Assembly (NCBI RefSeq): GCF_014041935.1
Contig: NZ_CP059491.1
Span: forward strand, 1,674,001 to 1,738,000
DNA length: 64,000 bases
Origin: Gordonia jinghuaiqii
GTDB taxonomy: Bacteria; Actinomycetota; Actinomycetes; Mycobacteriales; Mycobacteriaceae
Direction of reading: 5' to 3'
Below the pieces are notes generated by a model, which was given only the letters and a program-made list of their open reading frames with translations, ran no database searches and was not told the DNA's origin. Below are positions 29,266 to 39,070 of the stretch, one piece after another (the stretch's first letter is position 1; each line of letters starts with the position of its first letter). Both the position numbers and the translations under genes were made by a program.

Positions 29266-29906
29266 GAGAGTCCCTTGGAGATGGTGAGTCGGCCGAGCAG
29301 AACCAGGAGCGCGTCGAAGACGAGCGCGATGATCACGATGAGAATCGTTCCGGCGAGCGCCATCTCGAGAGCATTGGCACCGCCGAGGCGGGAGAGTCCG
29401 TTGAAGATCAGGGAACCGAGCCCCGGGCCGAGTACATAGGCGACGATCGCGGCGATACCGACGATCATCTGGGTCGACACCCGGATTCCGGTCAGGATCA
29501 CCGGCCACGCGATCGGCAACTCGACGGTGAACAGGATGCGCCAGCGCGAAAGTCCGATGCCGCGTGCGGATTCGACCACCGACGCCGGCACCGAGCGGAG
29601 TCCGACGACCGCATTGCCGATCACCGGCAACATCGCGAAGAAGGCGAGCATCAGGAACGACGGTGTCACGCCGAGTCCGAACGGGACGATGAGCAGCGCG
29701 AGCAGCGCGAGCGACGGAATGGTCAGTGCCACACGGCTCGACGTCAACGTCAAGGCGCCCACGACCGGCAATCGATAGACGAGGGCGGCCACGGCGATCG
29801 CGATGACGGTGCCCACCAGCACCGTCTGAAACGACAGCGACGCATGCTGGTACGTCAAGAACGTGAGAGACCGTGCGTTGTCACTGATGTAATCCCACAA
29901 TTGCAC
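29262..29906 (-). CDS. Osmoprotectant ABC transporter permease (OpuCB-like), first gene of the operon
   Basis: The 214-residue permease has five to six helices and the EAA loop VESARGIGLSRWRILFTVELP, very similar to the second permease. A GTG at 29906 (MQLWDYISDN...) was chosen since it begins the family's usual N-terminus and leaves 135 nt to the divergent VKOR gene. The open frame continues far upstream over the VKOR gene and is an artefact there. It is the promoter-proximal gene of the four-gene importer operon. Confidence 0.85.
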   Translation of the reverse strand: MQLWDYISDNARSLTFLTYQHASLSFQTVLVGTVIAIAVAALVYRLPVVGALTLTSSRVALTIPSLALLALLIVPFGLGVTPSFLMLAFFAMLPVIGNAVVGLRSVPASVVESARGIGLSRWRILFTVELPIAWPVILTGIRVSTQMIVGIAAIVAYVLGPGLGSLIFNGLSRLGGANALEMALAGTILIVIIALVFDALLVLLGRLTISKGLS

Positions 29907-30041
29907 TATCGGTGTCCCATCCCCGGCGTCGGAGTCGACATTACGCACGCGTGCGGCACGATGCCGACATTTGGACCGATCCAGTGTGCCACGGGCGCAC
30001 CGTGGGTCGATCTCTCGCCGCGCAGGTGTCATCCTGGAACA

Positions 30042-30692
30042 GTGATCGACAATGCGAGGACCGAGCCGGATGCCGAACCCGAGGACGACGCGGCTCTGCT
30101 TGCCGATGCGGTGAAGTCCTGGACACGGATCGTCGCCTGGGTGCTCGGCGTCGGCGGGGTCATCGGCTTCGTGGCGTCGTTCGTGCTCACGGTCGAGCGT
30201 TTCGAGCTCGCCGCCGACCCCGACTACGTGCCGTCGTGCAACTTCAACCCGGTGCTGAGCTGCGGGTCGGTGATGGCGCAGCCGCAGGCCGCGCTGTTCG
30301 GTTTCCCCAATCCGCTGCTCGGCGTCGCCGGCTTCGCGGTGGTGATCACCATCGGCGCGGCCCTGTTCGCCGGCGCGCGGTTCGCGGGATGGTTCTGGGC
30401 GGGACTGCAGGTCGGCGTGACCCTGGCGATGGCGTTCATCTGCTGGCTGATCTACTCGAGCCTGTACTCGATCGGCGCGTTGTGCCCGTACTGCATGGTC
30501 GTGTGGGCGGCCACGCTGCCGATCTTCGTGTTCGTCACCGTGCGCAACGCACATGCGAGCGGACTGACCTCACGCTCGGGGCTCGCGCTGTTCCTCGCCC
30601 GCAGCCACGCGGCCGTCCTGGTCCTGGCCGTCGGCGTCGTGATCGTGTTGATCGCGGTGCGGTTCTGGTCGTACTGGTCGAGCCTGTACTGA
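30042..30692 (+). CDS. Vitamin K epoxide reductase family protein (VKOR)
   Basis: This 216-residue integral membrane protein has about five helices. The active-site pair is CPYC in SIGALCPYCMVVW (near residue 148). The loop cysteines are in SCNFNPVLSCGSVM (near 62-75), as in mycobacterial VKOR. Family knowledge: it reoxidises DsbA-like proteins by passing electrons to menaquinone, so it supports disulfide formation outside the membrane. No DsbA-like partner is fused or adjacent. The start is GTG 30042; it is divergent from the importer operon. Confidence 0.9.
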   Translation: MIDNARTEPDAEPEDDAALLADAVKSWTRIVAWVLGVGGVIGFVASFVLTVERFELAADPDYVPSCNFNPVLSCGSVMAQPQAALFGFPNPLLGVAGFAVVITIGAALFAGARFAGWFWAGLQVGVTLAMAFICWLIYSSLYSIGALCPYCMVVWAATLPIFVFVTVRNAHASGLTSRSGLALFLARSHAAVLVLAVGVVIVLIAVRFWSYWSSLY

Positions 30693-30753
30693 GGGTTTCG
30701 ACGGGGCTCAACCGGCAGCACGGGGCTCGACCGGCAGGGGAGGGCTCAGCCGG

Positions 30754-31167
30754 TCAGGCGACCTGGGCGTCGAAGCACCTCTCGAGGGTGCGTGAGGAGA
30801 TCAGCCACCGGTTGTCGACGAGCTCCCATTCATCGCGGTACCAGAGCCCGATGAGGAATGTCGAGGACTCGGTCTGCATGGGATTGAGGCACATCGTGCG
30901 GGTGCGTGCGCGGGACTCGTCGATCTCGAACTCGTGGTTGCCGAGGAAGTGGCAGTACGCCGTGAATGCCGGCAGCATCTCGGCGAGCCAGGCCTTGGAC
31001 TCGGCGAGGCTGCCCACGACGCCGCCCATCACGCTGAAGTCGAGCCGGGCGTCGGCGGTGAACAGCGGGTCGAGGTCGTCGAACCGGCGGGAGTCCACGG
31101 CGGTGGCGTAAGCGGTCAGTGTCTGCTGGATCTCCAGGCGGGCGGAGATCTCCTCGATGCTCAACAT
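30754..31167 (-). CDS. SnoaL-like (NTF2-fold) protein
   Basis: This 137-residue protein starts LSIEEISARLEIQQTLTAYATAVDSRRFDDLDPLFTADA (quoted here only for its first helix region, LEIQQTLTAYATAVD), typical of the SnoaL_4 family. A later DEWELVDNRWLISSRTLER strand pair follows. Members are cyclases, dehydratases or ligand-binding proteins, and no catalytic residue set can be assigned. It is divergent from a TetR regulator 80 nt away, which may control it. Confidence 0.72.
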   Translation of the reverse strand: MLSIEEISARLEIQQTLTAYATAVDSRRFDDLDPLFTADARLDFSVMGGVVGSLAESKAWLAEMLPAFTAYCHFLGNHEFEIDESRARTRTMCLNPMQTESSTFLIGLWYRDEWELVDNRWLISSRTLERCFDAQVA

Positions 31168-31220
31168 GCGGTCCTCACGTCAGCAGTCTGGCAGGCGAAT
31201 CGCCGCAACATTGGGGGATT

Positions 31221-31235
31221 GGACCGGTCTGGTCC
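31221..31235. promoter_or_regulatory. Small inverted repeat, possible TetR operator
   Basis: GGACC-GGTCT-GGTCC at 31221-31235 lies 12 nt upstream of the TetR ATG in the 80-nt gap to the divergent SnoaL-like gene. The arms are only 5 bp, so support is modest. Confidence 0.35.
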
Positions 31236-31247
31236 TACCCTGGGCGC

Positions 31248-31949
31248 ATGGGGATCGGGCGTCCGACGGAAGGTTCGGCCGAGGTGCAGCGAGCTCCTCG
31301 GGCGCGGATGACCGGCGCCCAGCGGCGGCTGCAGCTCATCGAGGTCGCTCGCGGACTCTTCGCAGAGCGGGGTTACGAGGGCACGGCCATCGAGGAGATC
31401 GCCCAGCGCGCGGGGGTCTCGAAGCCGCTCGTCTACGAGCATTTCGGCGGCAAAGAGGGCTTGTACGCGGTGGTCGTCGACCGCGAGATGGAGACCCTGC
31501 TGGAGATGGTGACGTCGTCGCTGTCGAAGAACCGTTCGCTGTATCGCATCCAGCAGGTCGCGCTCGCGCTCCTGACCTACATGGAGGAACGCACCGACGG
31601 TTTCCGTATTCTGGTCCGCGGCGACAGCACGGCGGGTACCGGCGAAACAGCCACCTACTCAAGCCTTCTCAATGACGCGATCAGTCAGGTCGAGCACATC
31701 CTGGCCGGGGATTTCGAACGCCGCGGCTTCGATCCCGCACTCGCACCGCTCTACGCCCAGGCGCTCGTCGGCATGGTGTCGGTGACCGCGCAGTGGTGGC
31801 TCGACGTCCGGGAGCCGTCGAAAGAGGTCGTGGCGGCGCATCTGGTCAACCTGTGCTGGAACGGGCTCACCCGGCTCGATCCCGAGCCTCCTCTCGTCGG
31901 GCCGGAGTACACCGAACCCCTGCGGCGGACCACCGTCGACGACGCCTGA
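31248..31949 (+). CDS. TetR-family transcriptional regulator
   Basis: This 233-residue regulator has an N-terminal TetR helix-turn-helix (residues 25-72: LIEVARGLFAERGYEGTAIEEIA, GVSKPLVYEHFGGKEGLY). A ligand domain follows with two amphipathic helices (EHILAGDFERRGFD; ALVGMVSVTAQWWLD). Its position upstream of mfd, with two genes between, recalls Rv1019 of Mycobacterium tuberculosis. Orthology is from memory of gene order and not tested. The ATG at 31248 gives a normal N-terminus. Confidence 0.88.
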   Translation: MGIGRPTEGSAEVQRAPRARMTGAQRRLQLIEVARGLFAERGYEGTAIEEIAQRAGVSKPLVYEHFGGKEGLYAVVVDREMETLLEMVTSSLSKNRSLYRIQQVALALLTYMEERTDGFRILVRGDSTAGTGETATYSSLLNDAISQVEHILAGDFERRGFDPALAPLYAQALVGMVSVTAQWWLDVREPSKEVVAAHLVNLCWNGLTRLDPEPPLVGPEYTEPLRRTTVDDA

Positions 31950-32061
31950 CACCTCGCCCCGCACAATCGCCGGTCCGCATCTGGCCGGACCACCCTCAGG
32001 CGCCCGGCGTGGTCACCTCTCCTGGCGCGCCGGAGCCCGCTAATCTCCGACACATCGTGGT

Positions 32062-33684
32062 GTGCGCACCGTGGCCGAGCAGGAGAGGAAACCCCGGCCA
32101 GTGGAGACCGTCGGCATCTATCTCGTCGTGATCTTCGTGTGCGGATTCCTGGCGCGGTTGGTCCGGTTGCCCACCCTCGTCGGCTATCTGGCGGCGGGGT
32201 TCATCCTGCATGCGCCGGGGATCGACGAGTTGCCGATCATCGACACCCTCGCAGAGCTGGGGGTGACGATCCTGCTCTTCACCATCGGACTCAAGCTCGA
32301 CCTGCGAATGCTGTTCCGGCGCGAGGTCTTTCTCACCACGGCCATCAACCTCGCGGTCATCATGGGACTCACGACGGGCTTCCTCGGTCTCCTCTCGACG
32401 GTCGGGGTCCGGATGCTGATGGGCGAGGGGTGGCAGACCCTCGCGATCCTCGGCTTCGCGCTGTCGTTCTCCAGCACGGTGTTCGTGGTGCAGGTCCTCG
32501 ACGAACGCTCCGAATCCCATTCCCTCTACGGACGCATCGCCATCGGCATCCTCGTCCTGCAGGACGTCGTCGCCGTCGCCTATCTCACGGCCATGCGCGG
32601 CGAGCCACCGAGCCCGTGGGCGCTGGCGCTGGTGCTGCTGGTCCCCGGGGGGTGGATCGTCCGTCGACTGTGGAACCGGCTCGGGCACGGCGAATTGCAG
32701 ACCCTCTTCGGCGTGACGATGGCGCTGGTGCCCGGCTACTGGCTGTTCGAGTCGGTGGGGATCAAGGGTGACTTCGGGGCGATGATCATCGGGGTGCTGC
32801 TGGCCTCACACCCTCGCGCCTCCGAGCTCTCGCGCACCCTCTTCGGCCTTCGTGAACTGCTGCTGGTCGGGTTCTTCGTCTCGATCGGTCTCCATGTCAC
32901 GCCGACCCCGGAGACCGTTGCCCTGGGTCTGCTGCTGGTACTCCTGCTGCCCATCGAAGCCGCGCTGTTCACCCTGGTGCTGGCCCTGTTCGGTCTTCGT
33001 CGTCGTACCTCGATCCTCGCCGGCCTCGCGCTGGCCAACTTCTCCGAGTTCGGCCTCATCGTGATCTCCACCGGGGTCGACGCGGACCTTCTCGAGGGGG
33101 ACTGGCTCGTCGTCACCTCCGTCGCCGTCGCGGCGAGTTTCGTGTTCTCGACCCTGGTCAACCGTCGCGGTTCGCGGCTGGTGAGCAAGCTGTCCGCCTT
33201 TGTCCCGACGACCCCCGCCGCTCGCCGCCACCCCGAGGACGCGCCGATCGATCTCGCTCCCGCACGTGCGGTGGTCCTCGGCCTGGGCCGGGTGGGCAGT
33301 TCTGCCTATGAACGTCTCGTCGACGAATACGGACTCAGCGTCGTCGGCGTGGAGAACGATCCCGTCAAGGTCGACGCGCTGCGGGGACGCGGCCTGCGGG
33401 TCATCGAGGCCGACGCCACCGAGACGGCGTTCTGGGATCGCTGTGTCGGCGTCGCCGGCGTCGAACTGCTGGTGCTGGCGATGCCGTTTCACGGCTCCAA
33501 CCTGGTGGCGCTGGACCGGGTCGCCGAGCGGGACTTCGACGGCACGGTGGCCGTGGTGGCCCAGTACGACGACGAGCGCGGCGAACTGCTCGGCCGGGGA
33601 GCGGACGTGGCCTTCCACATCTATGAGGGCACCGGGGTCGGTCTCGCCGACGCCGCGGCCGAGGCCGCGGGGCTCGACCGCTGA
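32062..33684 (+). CDS. CPA2-family monovalent cation:proton antiporter with TrkA-N domain (KefB/C-like)
   Basis: The 540-residue protein has about 12 membrane helices over residues 15-370 (IYLVVIFVCGFLARLVRLPTL, EFGLIVISTGVD) and a C-terminal Rossmann TrkA-N domain. The TrkA-N motif is VVLGLGRVGSSAYERLV (around 410), with acidic VVGVENDPVKVDAL. Family knowledge: K+/H+ or Na+/H+ exchange gated by NAD(H) or other ligands. Starts at GTG 32062, GTG 32071 or GTG 32101 are all possible. With the osmolyte importer upstream it suggests an ion and osmotic homeostasis block. Confidence 0.85.
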   Translation: MRTVAEQERKPRPVETVGIYLVVIFVCGFLARLVRLPTLVGYLAAGFILHAPGIDELPIIDTLAELGVTILLFTIGLKLDLRMLFRREVFLTTAINLAVIMGLTTGFLGLLSTVGVRMLMGEGWQTLAILGFALSFSSTVFVVQVLDERSESHSLYGRIAIGILVLQDVVAVAYLTAMRGEPPSPWALALVLLVPGGWIVRRLWNRLGHGELQTLFGVTMALVPGYWLFESVGIKGDFGAMIIGVLLASHPRASELSRTLFGLRELLLVGFFVSIGLHVTPTPETVALGLLLVLLLPIEAALFTLVLALFGLRRRTSILAGLALANFSEFGLIVISTGVDADLLEGDWLVVTSVAVAASFVFSTLVNRRGSRLVSKLSAFVPTTPAARRHPEDAPIDLAPARAVVLGLGRVGSSAYERLVDEYGLSVVGVENDPVKVDALRGRGLRVIEADATETAFWDRCVGVAGVELLVLAMPFHGSNLVALDRVAERDFDGTVAVVAQYDDERGELLGRGADVAFHIYEGTGVGLADAAAEAAGLDR

Positions 33685-33686
33685 GA

Positions 33687-34250
33687 CTAGGGAACCGGCG
33701 CGTCGGCCCAGAGGTCTTTCTGCATGTAGACGCAGTCGATCCACTGGCCGGCCTTGTGGCCGATCGACCGTAACCGGCCGACCTCGGCGAAACCGTGGCG
33801 GGCGTGCAACGCGATCGAACCCTCGCCTCCGGTCGCGGCGATCACCGCCACGATCTGCCGCACGTTCTCGGGGTTCGTCCGCTCGAGCATCGCCGCCATC
33901 AACGTCGACCCGATCCCGCGACCGCCGAAGCCCGGAGCCACGTAGATCGAGTCCTCGGTGGACAGGTCGTAGGCCGGCATCGTGCGGAATGTGCCGAGGT
34001 AGGCGTATCCGACGACCTGTTCGGAGCCGGTCTCGTCGAGCGCTCTCGCGACGACGAACGGCCGCCCGGCCGAGGTGATCGCCGCATGCTTGGCCTGCCA
34101 CTGGGCCGGCGAGGGGACGACATAGTCGAAGGTTGCGACGGTGTGCAGCACGTAATGCGCGTAGATCTCGGCGACGGCCTCACAGTCGTCGACGGTCGCG
34201 TCGGTGACACGGATCCGCGTGCGTCCGGCGTCGGGTGCCCTCTCGGTCAT
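33687..34250 (-). CDS. GNAT N-acetyltransferase, phosphinothricin-acetyltransferase-like
   Basis: The 187-residue protein has the acetyl-CoA pyrophosphate loop PGFGGRGIGSTLMAAML. Near the N-terminus it has VDDCEAVAEIYAHYVLHTVATFDY, a hallmark of the pat/bar/YwnH group that acetylates small amine herbicides or methionine sulfoximine. It ends convergent to the antiporter with only 2 nt between stops. The ATG at 34250 is used because the frame upstream overlaps the mfd promoter region. The natural substrate is unknown. Confidence 0.85.
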   Translation of the reverse strand: MTERAPDAGRTRIRVTDATVDDCEAVAEIYAHYVLHTVATFDYVVPSPAQWQAKHAAITSAGRPFVVARALDETGSEQVVGYAYLGTFRTMPAYDLSTEDSIYVAPGFGGRGIGSTLMAAMLERTNPENVRQIVAVIAATGGEGSIALHARHGFAEVGRLRSIGHKAGQWIDCVYMQKDLWADAPVP

Positions 34251-34342
34251 GCGGATGAGGGTAGGCCAGCCCGATCGGGCCGCCGAACTCGAGAGCTGAG
34301 GGGGCGGTGGTGCGCGGATCGGCGCCACATACAATCGGCGGA

Positions 34343-37300
34343 GTGTCGAAGCCCCGTGCCCTGTCCGGTCTGGCCGCGCTCGCGTGTGCGGACAAGTCTT
34401 TCCGCGAGGTCCACGAGCGCCGCGAGGAGCGTCGGCTCGACATCACCGCCCCGGACGCGGCGAGGCCCTTCCTGGTCTCGTGCATGGCCGCCGATGCGCA
34501 GACGCCGCTGCTGGTCGTCTCGGCCAACGGTCGTGAGGCCGACGATCTGACCGCGGAACTCGGTGAACTCCTCGACGACGCCGATGCCGTCGCGCAGTTC
34601 CCCTCGTGGGAGACGCTGCCGCACGAGCGGCTCTCGCCCAGCGCCGACACCGTCGGTCAGCGACTCGCGGTACTCCATCGACTGGCCAACCCCGGCGACA
34701 ATCCGCTGCGCATCGTGGTCACCACGGTTCGTTCGTTGGTCCAGCCGATGGCCCCCGGTCTCGCCGACGTCGCCACCGTGACCCTGCGGGAGGGCATCGA
34801 GGTCGACTTCGACGCCCTGCTGGCCCAGTTGGTCGAGATGGCCTACGAGCGTGTCGACATGGTCGGACGACGCGGCGAGTTCGCCGTTCGCGGCGGCATC
34901 CTCGACGTCTTCCCGACCACCGCCGACCACCCTGTGCGAGTGGAGTTCTGGGGCGACGAGATCACCGAGATGCGTGCCTTCTCGGTGGCCGACCAGCGCA
35001 GCCAGCCCGAGGTCGAGACCACCGAGGTGCGTATCCACCCGGGCCGGGAGCTGCTGCTGACCGAGAAAGTCCGTGCGCGCGCGGGCGATCTCGCGGCGGC
35101 CAACCCCGACGACCCGACCCTCACCGAGATGCTCGGCAAGCTGACCGAGGGAATTCCGGTGGAGGGCATGGAGGCCCTGATCCCCGCGCTCGTCGACGGT
35201 GAGATGCAGTTGCTGACCGAGGTGATCCCGGCGTCGATGCGTGTGCTCATCCTCGACCCCGAGAAGGTGCGGACGCGGGCGTCGGACCTGTCGAAGACAG
35301 GCGCGGAGTTCCTCGAGGCGTCCTGGACCGCGGCAGCCATGGGTGCGCAGGCGCCGATCGACGGCCGGTCGTCGGAGAGCATCGGCATCGACCTGCAGGC
35401 CAGCGCCTACCGGCCGCTCGACGAGGTGCGTACGACGACTCTCGCGACCGGGCGGCAGTGGTGGACGCTCAGTCCGCTCGCGACCGGCAGCGGCGACGAA
35501 CTCGAACTCGACCTGGGCCCGGGGCCCGCACCCCGTGGCGACGAACGTGAGATCGCGGCGACCTTCGCGCAGTTGCGCGCCCATGTCGCCGACGGCAAGA
35601 CCGCGGCGATCGTCGTCGCGGGCAAGGGCACCGCGCAGCGCGTCGGGGAGCGGCTGTCCGAGGCCGAGGTGCCCTACGTGATCGCCGAGCCCGGGCACCG
35701 TCCGGAGCCCGGGGAGGTGGCGGTCTTCTGTGCGCCGCTGCGCGCGGGCATCGTGTGTCCCGACGCCGGTCTGGTGGTGGTCGCCGAGGCCGACCTCACC
35801 GGTACGCGCGTCGCCAATGTCCGTGACGGACGCAAACTTCCGGCCAAGCGTCGCAACCAGGTCGATCCGCTCGCGCTGGCCGCGGGTGACCTCGTCGTGC
35901 ACGACCAGCACGGCATCGGCAAGTTCGTCGAGATGATCGAGCGCACCGTCTCGGGGGCGCGCCGCGAGTACCTCGTCCTGGAGTACGCGTCGAGCAAGCG
36001 CGGGCAGCCGGCCGACCGGCTCTACGTGCCCATGGACGCCCTGGATCAGTTGTCCCGCTATGTCGGCGGCGAGCAGCCGTCGCTGTCCAAGCTCGGCGGG
36101 TCGGACTGGCAGAACACCAAACGCAAGGCGCGCAAGGCTGTTCGGGAGATCGCCGGGGAGTTGGTGCAGCTGTACGCGGCCCGCCACGCCGCCCCCGGTC
36201 ACGCCTTCGGCCCCGACACCCCGTGGCAACAGGAGATGGAAGACGCCTTCGACTTCACCGAGACCGTCGATCAGCTGACCGTCATCGCCGAGGTCAAGGC
36301 GGACATGGAACGCCCCGTCCCGATGGATCGCGTCGTGGTCGGCGACGTCGGCTACGGTAAGACCGAGATCGCGGTCCGGGCGGCGTTCAAAGCCGTGCAG
36401 GACGGCAAGCAGGTCGCGGTCCTCGTGCCGACAACCATTCTCGCGCAACAGCATCTGCAGACCTTCACCGAGCGCATGAGCGGCTTCCCGGTGCGCGTCC
36501 GTGGCCTGTCGCGGTTCACCGATCCCAAGGAATCCCGCGAGATCATCCAGGCGATGGCCAACGGTGAGGTCGACGTGGTCATCGGTACGCACCGGCTCCT
36601 GCAGACCGGAATCGTCTGGAAGGACCTCGGTCTGGTCATCGTCGACGAGGAGCAGCGCTTCGGTGTGGAGCACAAGGAGCACATCAAGTCGCTGCGCACC
36701 CACGTCGACGTGCTGACCATGTCGGCGACCCCGATCCCGCGCACACTGGAGATGTCGATGGCCGGCATCCGCGAGATGTCGACGATCCTCACCCCGCCCG
36801 AGGAGCGGCATCCCGTGCTCACCTATGTGGGTGCCTACGCACCCAAACAGGTGGCCGCCGCCATCCGGCGTGAACTCCTGCGCGACGGGCAGGTGTTCTA
36901 CGTGCACAACCGTGTGTCGACCATCGACAAGACGGCCAGGGACATCGCGGCGATGATTCCGGAGGCGAGAGTCATTGTCGCACATGGCCAGATGGGGGAG
37001 GATCAGCTCGAACGAACGGTCTCGGGGTTCTGGAACCGCGAATACGACGTGCTGGTCTGTACGACGATCATCGAGACCGGTCTGGACATCTCCAACGCCA
37101 ACACGCTCATCGTCGACCGCGCCGAGAACTTCGGTATCTCGCAGCTGCACCAGCTGCGCGGTCGGGTGGGGCGCAGCCGTGAACGCGGGTACGCCTACCT
37201 GCTCTACAGCCCCGACCGTCCGCTGACCGAGACCGCCTACGACCGGCTGGCGACGATCGCGCAGAACAACGAGCTCGGTGCCGGTATGGCGGTGGCGCTC

Positions 37301-37924
37301 AAGGACCTCGAGCTGCGTGGAGCCGGAAACGTGCTCGGCGCAGAACAATCCGGTCACGTCGCCGGTGTCGGCTTCGACCTGTACGTGCGGCTCGTCGGTG
37401 AGGCCGTCGAGGCCTACCGTGCTGCGGCCGACGGCAAGCCGGTCGAAACGCAGGAGACCGGGGAGGTGCGCGTCGACCTACCTGTCGACGCGCACATCCC
37501 GGTCGAGTACGTCGACTCCGACCGTCTGCGCCTCGAGGCGTACCGCAAGCTCGCCTCGGCCGCCGACGACGCCGCCGTGGATTCGGTGCTCGTCGAACTC
37601 AACGACCGCTACGGCCCGCCGCCGGTCGAGACCACCCGGCTCGCCTCGATCGCGCGACTGCGCCTGCGCTGCCGTGAACGCGGTGTCGCCGAGATCGGGC
37701 TGGCGGGGCAGGGTCTCAAGATCTCACCGATGCAGTTGCTCGACAGCGAACAGGTGCGCCTGCGCCGGCTCTACCCGTCGGCGACCTTCCGGGCGACGAC
37801 CTCGGTGGTCACCCTGCCGATCCCGCGTACCGGAGGCGTGGGCTCGGCGCGGCTGCGCGACGACGAGCTCATCGAGTTCGTGACCACGTTCCTGACCCAG
37901 ATCAAGCCGGATCCGAACGGCTGA
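34343..37924 (+). CDS. mfd: Transcription-repair coupling factor
   Basis: The 1193-residue Mfd removes RNA polymerase stalled at DNA damage and recruits UvrA. Domains: UvrB-like N-terminus (1-330), RNA-polymerase-interacting Tudor-like region around 505-580 ([17 protein letters not shown]), and RecG-type translocase. The translocase has Walker [10 protein letters not shown] (about 667) and DEEQRFG (about 769). Motif VI-like [19 protein letters not shown] is followed by the TRCF C-terminal module (about 1040-1150). GTG 34343 gives a normal start ([13 protein letters not shown]). It is the backbone gene next to mazG, as in mycobacteria. Confidence 0.97.
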   Translation: MSKPRALSGLAALACADKSFREVHERREERRLDITAPDAARPFLVSCMAADAQTPLLVVSANGREADDLTAELGELLDDADAVAQFPSWETLPHERLSPSADTVGQRLAVLHRLANPGDNPLRIVVTTVRSLVQPMAPGLADVATVTLREGIEVDFDALLAQLVEMAYERVDMVGRRGEFAVRGGILDVFPTTADHPVRVEFWGDEITEMRAFSVADQRSQPEVETTEVRIHPGRELLLTEKVRARAGDLAAANPDDPTLTEMLGKLTEGIPVEGMEALIPALVDGEMQLLTEVIPASMRVLILDPEKVRTRASDLSKTGAEFLEASWTAAAMGAQAPIDGRSSESIGIDLQASAYRPLDEVRTTTLATGRQWWTLSPLATGSGDELELDLGPGPAPRGDEREIAATFAQLRAHVADGKTAAIVVAGKGTAQRVGERLSEAEVPYVIAEPGHRPEPGEVAVFCAPLRAGIVCPDAGLVVVAEADLTGTRVANVRDGRKLPAKRRNQVDPLALAAGDLVVHDQHGIGKFVEMIERTVSGARREYLVLEYASSKRGQPADRLYVPMDALDQLSRYVGGEQPSLSKLGGSDWQNTKRKARKAVREIAGELVQLYAARHAAPGHAFGPDTPWQQEMEDAFDFTETVDQLTVIAEVKADMERPVPMDRVVVGDVGYGKTEIAVRAAFKAVQDGKQVAVLVPTTILAQQHLQTFTERMSGFPVRVRGLSRFTDPKESREIIQAMANGEVDVVIGTHRLLQTGIVWKDLGLVIVDEEQRFGVEHKEHIKSLRTHVDVLTMSATPIPRTLEMSMAGIREMSTILTPPEERHPVLTYVGAYAPKQVAAAIRRELLRDGQVFYVHNRVSTIDKTARDIAAMIPEARVIVAHGQMGEDQLERTVSGFWNREYDVLVCTTIIETGLDISNANTLIVDRAENFGISQLHQLRGRVGRSRERGYAYLLYSPDRPLTETAYDRLATIAQNNELGAGMAVALKDLELRGAGNVLGAEQSGHVAGVGFDLYVRLVGEAVEAYRAAADGKPVETQETGEVRVDLPVDAHIPVEYVDSDRLRLEAYRKLASAADDAAVDSVLVELNDRYGPPPVETTRLASIARLRLRCRERGVAEIGLAGQGLKISPMQLLDSEQVRLRRLYPSATFRATTSVVTLPIPRTGGVGSARLRDDELIEFVTTFLTQIKPDPNG

Positions 37925-37933
37925 GCACCGCTC

Positions 37934-38009
37934 AAACCGCCCCACGAGAGCGCCCTCCAGGGCGCCACGGGCGACAATATGTCGTCGAAGTTGCTGACCA
38001 GGGCGGTTT
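37934..38009. repeat. Structured intergenic repeat, copy A (downstream of mfd)
   Basis: The outer inverted repeat AAACCGCCC (37934-37942) / GGGCGGTTT (38001-38009) encloses a hairpin GCGCCCT-CC-AGGGCGC (37950-37965) and the core GACAATATGTCGTCG (37972-37986). A related element with the same order of blocks lies at 45242-45343. It fills the gap between mfd and mazG and contains no credible gene. Confidence 0.75.
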
Positions 38010-38101
38010 TCGGGGGTGGTTTTCCGGCGCGACTGCCGGGGGATAGGTTGATGACGAGACGCGGGGGTCGAGACTGTGGGGGTCGAGAAAGGTGACGACG
38101 C

Positions 38102-39040
38102 ATGACGGTGGTGCTGCTGGACCCGGCACAGCCCGACCTGATCCCCATCCGCGCGCGCGGACGGTTGTCCGGGCCGGTGAAGGTCACCGAGGACGTTCCC
38201 GCCGCCATGCTGTGGGAGCTCGACCACGTCGAACCCGTCTTCGAGGACTCGGCCGACAACGGAGACTCGGACGGCGGCGACTCGGTATTGGTCAGCACCG
38301 ACCCCGGCCACCCGCTCGTGCGGGCCAGGATCGCCCGCGGCGAGGAGGTCATCGCGGCCGCGACGAAGCCGCCGGAGCAGCCGGCGTCGGGCACCGCGCT
38401 CCTCGAGTCCGTCGCGCTCATGGACACGCTGCGCCGTAACGGGCCGTGGGAGAGCACCCAGACGCACCACTCGTTGCGCCGCTACCTGCTCGAAGAGGTC
38501 TACGAGCTCCTCGACGCAATCGAATCGGGTGACCCCGTCGAGCTCAAAGAGGAGCTCGGGGACCTGCTGCTGCAGGTCCTCTTCCACGCCCGGATCGCCG
38601 CTGACGACCCCGACGCCCCGTTCGACATCGACGACGTCGCACGCAGTTTCACCTCCAAGGTCATGGGCCGCACACCCGGTGTGCTGTCCGGCGCACATTC
38701 CGACCTCGAGACCCAGATCCGCGAATGGGAAGAACACAAGGCCGCCGAGAAGCAGCGCGGTTCGGTGCTCGACGGCGTCGCCACGACGCAGCCCGCGCTG
38801 GCGCTGCTGCAGAAGGTCCTCGAAAGGCTCACCGCCGCAGGCTATCCGGTGGAGACGATTCCGGCCGAGACGCTGACGGTCACCGTTGTGGCCGGCGATG
38901 ACAGCGTCGAGGCGCAGGCACGTGACCGCGCGCTCGCGCTGATGGCTCAGGTGCGCGCCGCGGAGGCCCGCGCCGCCGAGATCGGTGTCGTCCTGGATTC
39001 GCGCGGGGCGTGGGAGAGCGTGCTGGAGCCGGAGGCCTGA
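38102..39040 (+). CDS. mazG: Nucleoside triphosphate pyrophosphohydrolase
   Basis: The 312-residue MazG removes non-canonical or oxidised NTPs. The N-terminal ~95 residues are an actinobacterial extension with an acidic stretch (EDSADNGDSDGGDS). The pyrophosphohydrolase domain contains LLEEVYELLDAI (about 129-140) and KEELGDLLLQVLFHARIA, giving the EExxE...ExxxD metal-binding pattern, then FDIDDVARSF and KVMGRTPGVL. The ATG at 38102 follows mfd by 177 nt, a gap that holds a structured repeat. The mfd-mazG order is conserved in mycobacteria. Confidence 0.95.
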   Translation: MTVVLLDPAQPDLIPIRARGRLSGPVKVTEDVPAAMLWELDHVEPVFEDSADNGDSDGGDSVLVSTDPGHPLVRARIARGEEVIAAATKPPEQPASGTALLESVALMDTLRRNGPWESTQTHHSLRRYLLEEVYELLDAIESGDPVELKEELGDLLLQVLFHARIAADDPDAPFDIDDVARSFTSKVMGRTPGVLSGAHSDLETQIREWEEHKAAEKQRGSVLDGVATTQPALALLQKVLERLTAAGYPVETIPAETLTVTVVAGDDSVEAQARDRALALMAQVRAAEARAAEIGVVLDSRGAWESVLEPEA

Positions 39041-39063
39041 GCGCCGGCCGGCACCGGGCGCTC
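39039..39063. terminator. Hairpin between convergent mazG and efeB
   Basis: The arms GAGCGCC (39039-39045) and GGCGCTC (39057-39063) enclose a GC-rich loop, overlapping the mazG stop and 8 nt from the efeB stop. It is a probable bidirectional terminator without a T-tract. Confidence 0.5.
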
Positions 39064-39070
39064 GGGAAGC

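Noticed and set aside
34247..37357. Minus-strand frame of 1036 codons
   Set aside because: It is antisense to mfd, whose helicase and UvrB-like motifs are unambiguous.
37932..38129. Small minus-strand frames over the two structured repeats (also 45238-45438) as homologous short genes
   Set aside because: Similarity at their C-termini comes from the shared repeat DNA; pairing is preserved while the predicted protein sequence is not.
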